Part shown: positions 58,198 through 64,000 of the stretch, in pieces
How positions within the stretch are numbered: the first letter of the stretch is position 1
Layout of the letters: every line of letters starts with the position of its first letter
Assembly: GCF_001548095.1 (NCBI RefSeq)
Contig: NZ_AP014815.1
Coordinates: 2,541,656 to 2,605,655, forward strand
From: Geminocystis sp. NIES-3708
GTDB taxonomy: Bacteria > Cyanobacteriota > Cyanobacteriia > Cyanobacteriales > Cyanobacteriaceae
DNA length: 64,000 nucleotides
Reading direction: 5' to 3'
Program-made: the position numbers and the translations under genes
Notes under the pieces: generated by a model
Databases searched by the model: none
The model's input: only the letters and a program-made list of their open reading frames with translations
Told to the model about the DNA's origin: nothing

Positions 58198-61191
58198 ATG
58201 CCCGAACAAATTCCAGATTTGTTAAACATAATTGAGAATCTAAATGAGCGAGTAAAAGAGATGGAGTGTTTAATCGCACTTTCTGAACTTTCTCAACAAT
58301 CAGATATTACTTCAGAAATATTTTTACAAAATTGCGTTAAGCTGATTCCTCCCGCATTTCAATATCCTCAGTGGACTTGTGCCAAAATTTTTTATGAAAA
58401 TCAAGTTTATCTTACTGAGAATTTTGTTACCACTCCTTGGGTTTTAAAGTCTGACATTATCATTAATAGTTGCTGTCCTTGTGTGATTGAAGTTTATCTC
58501 ATTAAAGAACTTAATTTTTTGAAAGAGGAAAAAGTTCTTATTAATACAATGGCTAAATTTTTAAGTCGTATTCTCGAATCTCAAGAGGCAAAAAAAGCAC
58601 TCAAAAATAGCTTAAATAATTATCAAGAAATCTTTAATTCTACCCATGAAGCATTTTTTATTCATGATACTATTACAGGAAAAATTATAGATGTTAATAA
58701 TTCTATGTTAGAAATGTATGGTTATTCTAACAAAGAAGAAGTTTTGGGACTTAGTATCTCTGATTTTAGTCTTAATCAACAAGAAACAATAAATTATATT
58801 GATCAAGTATTTAAAGAAGGATCTTGTGTTTGCGAATGGTTAGCGAAAAAAGCCACAGGAGAAATTTTTTGGGTAGAGGTTTCTCTAAAATTAACTGAAA
58901 TTAGCTCCAAATGTCGAATTTTAATGGTAGTAAGAGATATTCATGAAAGAAAACAACAAGAACAAAAAATTAAATATCTTACTCGTTTGTATGCAACTTT
59001 GAGCCAAATTAATCAAAGTATTATTACTCATAAAAAACCAGAATCTTTATTTCAAAGTATTTGTGAAGTTGCTTCTAAAATTGGTCAGTTTCCTTTAGTT
59101 TGGATTGGTATAATTGATGTTAATACTCATCAAATTGTCCCTTTTACTTTTGCTGGTAAAACGACAGAATACTTACGTAATATTTATATTACCGAGTTAG
59201 ATGAGCCATCAGGGAGAGGTCCTTGTGGAGTAGCCGCTAGAGAAGCAAGATTAGTTATTTCTGAAGATATTTTACATGATCCAAAGATGACTCCTTGGCG
59301 ATCGCAGGCATTAAAATATGGCTATAAATCTTCAGCTGCATTGCCGATAAAAGAAGGAGGAAAAGTTATTGGTGTTTTAACTCTATATTCTGAAGATGCG
59401 GGTTTTTTTACTAAACAAGAACAAGGACTACTACAAGAAATTGGTGATAATATTGCTTTTGCCCTAGATGCGATTCAATCTCAGCAAAAGCATGATCAAA
59501 TTCAATTACTATTACAAGAAAATGAAGAAAGGCTACGTTTGGCTTTAAAAGCGGCGAATCAAGGTTTATATGACTTAAATATTCAAACAGGAAAGGCGAG
59601 TGTATCCCCTGAATATGCGTTAATGTTGGGTTATGAGCCTACGGAATTTGAGGAAACTAATGCTAAATGGATTGAACGTCTTCACCCTGATGATCGAGAT
59701 TCAGTTAGTAATGCCTACCGATTATATATTAATGGTGAAATGCCTTATTATCGTATTGAATTCCGTCAGCAAACAGCTACAGGGGATTGGAAATGGATTC
59801 TGTCGGTGGGAAAAATTGTTGAATGGAATAATAATGGGCAACCCTTGCGGATGTTAGGAACTCATACAGATATTACTAAATATAAACAAGCAGAACTACA
59901 AATTGAACAATTAGCTTATTATGATCCTTTAACTACTTTACCTAATCGTCGTTTATTATTTGATCGCATTATAAAATCTTTAGCCTTAGCAAAACAAACA
60001 GGGGATTATGGAGCAATTTTATTTATTGATTTAGATCAGTTTAAAACTCTCAATGATGCTCGTGGTCATGATTTTGGTGATTTTTTATTACAAAAAGTTG
60101 CCTTACGTTTAAAACAATCCATTAGCGAAACGGAGATTGTTGGACGTTTTGGCGGAGATGAGTTTATTGTTTTATTACCCCAGCTATCGAAAAATCAAGA
60201 TATTGCTATCAATTTAAGTACTACCATAGCCGAAAAAATTCGAGATGAATTATCAACTTCTTTTTTGATTGAAGAAGAGGAATTGACTATTAGCGTTAGT
60301 ATTGGTATTACTATTTTTCCTAAAGATAATGAAACTCTCAAAGATTTGCTGAAAGAAGCTGATACTGCTATGTATAAAGGTAAAGCTAGAGGAAGAAATA
60401 TGATTTGCTTATTTGAACCTCAAATGCAGATTGAAGCAGAATATCGTTTTATTTTAGAAAAAGAAATGCGTCATGCTTTAGAAGAACATCAATTTCTCAT
60501 TTTTCTACAACCTCAAGTTAATCATAAAAAGGAGATAATCGGTGCAGAAGCCTTAATTCGTTGGCAACATCCCCTCAGAGGCTTAATATCCCCCATAGAA
60601 TTTATTCCCTTAGCAGAAGAAACAGGATTAATCATCAAAATAGGAGAATGGGTATTACAAGAAGTTTGTTATTATCTTCGAGAAATTCAGAAAACAGATT
60701 CTTATTTACGTTTATCAGTTAACATTAGTCCTTGTCAATTCCGTCAATCTCACTTTGTTGAAAATGTTAAATCTATTATCAAAAAAACAGAAGTTAACCC
60801 TAATTATCTTACTTTAGAAGTTACAGAAGGGTTAATTATTGAAGATATTACCCAAGCTATTGAAACCATAAATCAATTAAAAAGTTTGGGCATCCAGTTT
60901 TCTATTGATGATTTTGGCACAGGTTATTCTTCATTGTCTTACCTAAAACGATTACCTATCAATGAATTAAAAATCGATAAAAGTTTTGTTCAAGATGCCT
61001 TGTATAATATTAGTGATGCAGGATTAATTGAAGCAATTATTGCCGTTGCACAATACTTTAACTTGAAAATTGTAGCTGAAGGAGTTGAAACCGTAGAACA
61101 AGCTGAATTTCTTAGAGTTAGAGGTTGTAACTATTATCAAGGATATTTATACGGGAAACCAGTGCCGATGTCAGAGTTTAAACTAAGCTAA
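58198..61191 (+). CDS. PAS-GAF-PAS-GGDEF-EAL cyclic di-GMP protein
   Basis: This 997-residue soluble sensor has an N-terminal coil and GAF-like part, PAS at about 141-265 (YQEIFNSTHEAFFIHD), GAF at 284-425 (with PSGRGPCGVAAREARLVISEDI), PAS at 445-575, GGDEF from 574 with an intact GGDEF near 651 (GRFGGDEFIVLLP), and EAL with GAEALIRW near 783 and DDFGTGYSSLSYL. Both catalytic sites look complete, so either activity is possible. Heme or chromophore binding by the GAF is not evident. It lacks the transmembrane helix of the other GGDEF-EAL protein. Confidence 0.92.
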   Translation: MPEQIPDLLNIIENLNERVKEMECLIALSELSQQSDITSEIFLQNCVKLIPPAFQYPQWTCAKIFYENQVYLTENFVTTPWVLKSDIIINSCCPCVIEVYLIKELNFLKEEKVLINTMAKFLSRILESQEAKKALKNSLNNYQEIFNSTHEAFFIHDTITGKIIDVNNSMLEMYGYSNKEEVLGLSISDFSLNQQETINYIDQVFKEGSCVCEWLAKKATGEIFWVEVSLKLTEISSKCRILMVVRDIHERKQQEQKIKYLTRLYATLSQINQSIITHKKPESLFQSICEVASKIGQFPLVWIGIIDVNTHQIVPFTFAGKTTEYLRNIYITELDEPSGRGPCGVAAREARLVISEDILHDPKMTPWRSQALKYGYKSSAALPIKEGGKVIGVLTLYSEDAGFFTKQEQGLLQEIGDNIAFALDAIQSQQKHDQIQLLLQENEERLRLALKAANQGLYDLNIQTGKASVSPEYALMLGYEPTEFEETNAKWIERLHPDDRDSVSNAYRLYINGEMPYYRIEFRQQTATGDWKWILSVGKIVEWNNNGQPLRMLGTHTDITKYKQAELQIEQLAYYDPLTTLPNRRLLFDRIIKSLALAKQTGDYGAILFIDLDQFKTLNDARGHDFGDFLLQKVALRLKQSISETEIVGRFGGDEFIVLLPQLSKNQDIAINLSTTIAEKIRDELSTSFLIEEEELTISVSIGITIFPKDNETLKDLLKEADTAMYKGKARGRNMICLFEPQMQIEAEYRFILEKEMRHALEEHQFLIFLQPQVNHKKEIIGAEALIRWQHPLRGLISPIEFIPLAEETGLIIKIGEWVLQEVCYYLREIQKTDSYLRLSVNISPCQFRQSHFVENVKSIIKKTEVNPNYLTLEVTEGLIIEDITQAIETINQLKSLGIQFSIDDFGTGYSSLSYLKRLPINELKIDKSFVQDALYNISDAGLIEAIIAVAQYFNLKIVAEGVETVEQAEFLRVRGCNYYQGYLYGKPVPMSEFKLS

Positions 61192-61276
61192 TGATAAGTT
61201 AAAACTTAGATGGATTTTAGTTTAATAGATAATTGTTGTTATTATTGATTTTTCTTTTTTTTATTAGGTAATATTT

Positions 61277-62161
61277 ATGGTTTGGAATTTCGATCACAAG
61301 ATATTAATACAAGGTATTGATCAAACAAAAGCATTAACTTATCTTCAAGAAATTTCTTTGGATAATTCTAATATTATAGCTGGTGTACCTGACGAGTATA
61401 TAGGAAAAACCATTGAAAATATTCCTATTTTTGATTTAGTAACAGAAGCAATTACCACTTATCCAGAAATAAATACCACAATTATTTTTAGCGATGCTTA
61501 TAACGTATTAGACTCTGGTTATGAAGCTATTGATGCAGGAATTAAACAAATAATTATTCATACTGAAAAAATTCCTCCCCTTGATTTACTGAAATTATTT
61601 AATCAAGCAAAAAAGAAAAATATCAAAATTTTAGGACCTTCTCAAGGAGGGATATTAATTCCTGAAAAACAATCTTCTGGAATACAAAATGCACATCTTT
61701 ATAGAAAAGGAAATATTGGTATTATTAATTATGGAGAAAGTATAATTAGCCAAGAATTAGCTTTATTTTTGCAAGAGAATAACTTAGGTGAATCAATAAT
61801 AATCAATGTTGGTCATGATAATTTTACTGATATTGATTGGCATTTATGGTTTACAAAATTATCTAAAGATAGGTTAACTAAAGTTATTTTAGTAACGATA
61901 AATGATTTTTCTAATATTGACAAAGATGCGTTTATCTCAGGGATAAATAGTGTAGCAAATAAGCCAATAATTATTTATAATTTAGATCCAAATAATTTAA
62001 AATCTTCTATTAATAATGGTCAGGCTAAAATAATAACAGATCAAATTCCTCAACATTTGAATCGTGTTTTCTCACTGCAATTAATTACTGAATCTTTATT
62101 AGAAAAAGGTATAAAAATTACTAACAATTATCAGGAAATTCCTACTTTAATCAATAGCTAG
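61277..62161 (+). CDS. SucD-like CoA-binding protein lacking the catalytic histidine
   Basis: The fold follows the succinyl-CoA ligase alpha subunit: an N-terminal CoA-binding Rossmann (ILIQGIDQTKALTYLQ), DSGYEAIDAGIKQIIIHTEKIPPLDLLKL, ILGPSQGGILIP (GPN.PG in true SucD), and the repeat GKVGI-like GNIGIINYGESIISQELA. The region that in SucD holds GHAGA with the phosphohistidine reads here NNLKSSINNGQAKI. Gly-rich nucleotide loops are also lost. It is therefore probably not a ligase. No sucC gene is next to it. It could be a CoA sensor or an orphan remnant; length 294 is full. Confidence 0.75.
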   Translation: MVWNFDHKILIQGIDQTKALTYLQEISLDNSNIIAGVPDEYIGKTIENIPIFDLVTEAITTYPEINTTIIFSDAYNVLDSGYEAIDAGIKQIIIHTEKIPPLDLLKLFNQAKKKNIKILGPSQGGILIPEKQSSGIQNAHLYRKGNIGIINYGESIISQELALFLQENNLGESIIINVGHDNFTDIDWHLWFTKLSKDRLTKVILVTINDFSNIDKDAFISGINSVANKPIIIYNLDPNNLKSSINNGQAKIITDQIPQHLNRVFSLQLITESLLEKGIKITNNYQEIPTLINS

Positions 62162-62427
62162 AAATTAATAAAAAAGTATTTTAACATGAATTAAGGGATG
62201 GACAATAATTCTAAAAATAATCTAGTTATTAGACGTATCTCTTACAAGATAACAATAATAAAATTTGTTTAAAATATCTAATGTGTTTGATTACTTAGTC
62301 TGAAACTTAACTCCTGTAGCAATGAGCAGTATAAGAGTATAATAATCATAAACTGTGAACAATAAAGCTATCAGTTTCATTAGATTGATATTATATAAAC
62401 ACTTATATCATTTTTGGAGAATAAATC

Positions 62428-62766
62428 ATGAGCGAGAATTGGGAAAACCAACAACAAAATGAGCAAACTAATCAAACAGAAGGAACATCTGCTTTAAAAT
62501 TAGCGAATAAAGCTCCATTATTATTTGGAAATCGTCCGATACAACCTAGTCACTTACAGATTGTAAATACATATACAACTGTAGGCAGTTTACGACCTAT
62601 TACTAAAAGTGGATTAGATATTAAGGGAATGATGACTCTTTCAGGATCACGTCCTATTACAGCTAGTCATCTAAATATTAGTCAAGAATTTAAAGTTATG
62701 GGTAATCGTCCTGTCGCCTCTAATCACATTGATGATGTTCTTCTTTTAATGGGTTATCTTGACTAA
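62428..62766 (+). CDS. Small protein with four SRPI..SHL repeats
   Basis: The 112 residues have a Gln/Asn/Glu-rich start, then about four degenerate units of 20-24 residues: FGNRPIQPSHLQI, GSLRPITKSGLDI, SGSRPITASHLNI and MGNRPVASNHI. I recall similar small proteins in many cyanobacteria; no function is known. GGAG lies upstream of ATG 62428. Confidence 0.75.
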   Translation: MSENWENQQQNEQTNQTEGTSALKLANKAPLLFGNRPIQPSHLQIVNTYTTVGSLRPITKSGLDIKGMMTLSGSRPITASHLNISQEFKVMGNRPVASNHIDDVLLLMGYLD

Positions 62767-62896
62767 GTATTAAGTATTAAGTAATAAGTAATAGACTTCT
62801 TCAAGAAGTCAGGTAATAGTGATAAAAATTAATTGTTTTTGTATTTATATCTATTTTGTTTATTAGAGTTTTATTGTTAATTGCTAATTTTCTTTG

Positions 62897-63601
62897 TTAA
62901 AATTCTCTTACTGAAGGTTTTCCGTCAATGATTTCCCCTACGAGAATGACATCAGCTACTCCCACAAATAAGCCATTTTCTAATACTCCGGGAAGGTTAT
63001 TAATTTTTGATTCTAATTCCGCAGGATTATCAATGTGATCAAATTTAACGTCAATAACTAGATTACCTTGATCTGTAACAACTGGACCTGCTTTTTTGAT
63101 ACCCATTCTTAATTCTGGTTTACCCCCTAAAGCTTCTAATTGTCGAGTTACTGGAGTTACTGCCATAGGGATAACTTCAACGGGTAATAAGAAAGTTGAA
63201 CCTAATTTATCAACTAATTTACCACCATCAACTACGACAATAAATTCATCGGCTAAACTATCCACGACTTTTTCACGGGTATGTGCCGCACCACCGCCTT
63301 TGATGAGGTTTTTTTGAGGATCAACTTCATCTGCACCATCAATGGCTACATCAATATGATCTATTGCGTCAAGAGTAGTTAAAGGAATACCATATTTTTT
63401 CGCTAAAACTTCCGCTTGAAAAGAAGTAGGCACACCGACAATATTAATTAATTCTCCTGAAGCTAATCTTTCACCGATATATTGGATAGCATAAGCAGTA
63501 GTTGAACCTGTACCTAAACCTACCACGGAGTTAGATTTTACCCTAGCAGCAGCGGCTTTACCTACTTCCTGTTTCATTACAATTACTGGATCTGTAGTCA
63601 T
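62897..63601 (-). CDS. rpiA: Ribose-5-phosphate isomerase A
   Basis: RpiA interconverts ribulose- and ribose-5-phosphate in the Calvin and pentose phosphate pathways. Its motifs are [41 protein letters not shown] and the C-terminal [12 protein letters not shown]. The 234 residues are full length. Confidence 0.98.
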   Translation of the reverse strand: MTTDPVIVMKQEVGKAAAARVKSNSVVGLGTGSTTAYAIQYIGERLASGELINIVGVPTSFQAEVLAKKYGIPLTTLDAIDHIDVAIDGADEVDPQKNLIKGGGAAHTREKVVDSLADEFIVVVDGGKLVDKLGSTFLLPVEVIPMAVTPVTRQLEALGGKPELRMGIKKAGPVVTDQGNLVIDVKFDHIDNPAELESKINNLPGVLENGLFVGVADVILVGEIIDGKPSVREF

Positions 63602-63744
63602 ATTCTATCTTTTTTTATTAATTATCAATTATTATCTGTGATTGGAGATCATTAATCAATGTAAACTTTAGCGAGAAATGATTTTACTCTAGTTCAAATT
63701 GGCAAAGAAAACAGGTAATAAGTAAAGGTTTTAAAAATTTAACC

Positions 63745-63999
63745 TTATTTGTGATCAGATTTGTGAAAAGGAAAGAAAACCACAGGAAACCAGCTACGAT
63801 GTAGCACTTCTTGAGTAAAACTTTTTACAGTCCAATCTAATAAATTATCTTGATCATCAGCAATAGCGATGGCAGTAATATCATTATTTAAAGCCGCATT
63901 GAGAGTTTCTTTTAGAGGATTACCTGTTGTAACAATAACTTCAACTTCTAAACCGAAGGATTCTAATTCTTTTTTCACCACTTCTGATTTTTGTTGTGC
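63745..63999 (-). CDS. Universal stress protein (UspA-like), C-terminal part
   Basis: Only the C-terminal 84 residues are visible; the frame stays open to the window edge. ELESFGLEVEVIVTTGNPLKETLNAALNND in order resembles the helix-strand part of UspA proteins and TVKSFTQEVLHRSWFPVVFFP matches the end, where S..Q.V is the nucleotide-contact region (usually GS.s..v..). The full gene begins beyond 64000. Confidence 0.7.
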   Translation of the reverse strand, partial: AQQKSEVVKKELESFGLEVEVIVTTGNPLKETLNAALNNDITAIAIADDQDNLLDWTVKSFTQEVLHRSWFPVVFFPFHKSDHK

Positions 64000-64000
64000 A

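Overview
The window is chromosomal DNA of a low-GC unicellular-type cyanobacterium. The evidence is the frequent HIP1 octamer GCGATCGC and the cyanobacterial gene set: MinCDE, a dnaK2/grpE/pilB neighbourhood, a CYP120-like P450, arsenosugar genes, a DUF3120 protein and KtrAB. The AT-rich style suggests Geminocystis/Cyanobacterium relatives; that placement is inference.

Positions 1-13284 are the array-side part of a type V-K CRISPR-associated transposon (CAST). Visible are the end of tnsC, tniQ, about 8.5 kb of cargo, a MerR-type CvkR repressor, cas12k, a tracrRNA, a CRISPR array with 8 spacers, a second tracrRNA fused to a short homing guide, and the terminal TnsB-site repeats ending in TGTACA. 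The cargo is a type I restriction-modification locus with a BrnT/antitoxin pair, plus an AlbA_2/RecG-C-like gene and a small membrane protein. The homing guide matches the adjacent tRNA-Arg(ACG) gene at 16 of 17 positions, with a GTT PAM 60 bp from the transposon end, so the element's arrival can be read from the sequence. The fusion has the architecture of an engineered Cas12k single-guide RNA and is the most notable finding. Several genes of the element are broken: cas12k by two in-frame TAA codons, hsdM and the AlbA_2 gene by one stop each, and hsdR by a +1 frameshift. This element may therefore now be immobile or dependent on proteins from elsewhere.

Positions 13285-32640 are host backbone: tRNA-Arg, moaC, rpsN, a class A beta-lactamase-like serine hydrolase, an NlpC/P60 peptidase, RlpA, purM, minC-minD-minE, thiC behind a TPP riboswitch, an RCK-pore-RCK potassium channel-like protein, a TldE/PmbA-like protein, a P450, a Trp-rich small protein, an IS200/IS605-like remnant, rplS, tRNA-Trp, and secE-nusG-rplK-rplA. 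The usual rplJ-rplL do not follow rplA.

Positions 32641-64000 hold a VanY-like carboxypeptidase, an arsenosugar arsM-arsS pair with a HAD hydrolase, tRNA-Ala(CGC), pilB divergent from grpE-dnaK, two large GGDEF-EAL sensor proteins, a CysQ-like phosphatase, ktrB-ktrA, a 51-residue zinc-ribbon protein, a small MITE-like element, DUF3120, a cyclophilin/repeat protein, gltX, a TPR protein, murC-murB, an exported duplicated-domain protein, a SucD-like protein without the catalytic His, a small repeat protein, rpiA, and the end of a universal stress protein gene.
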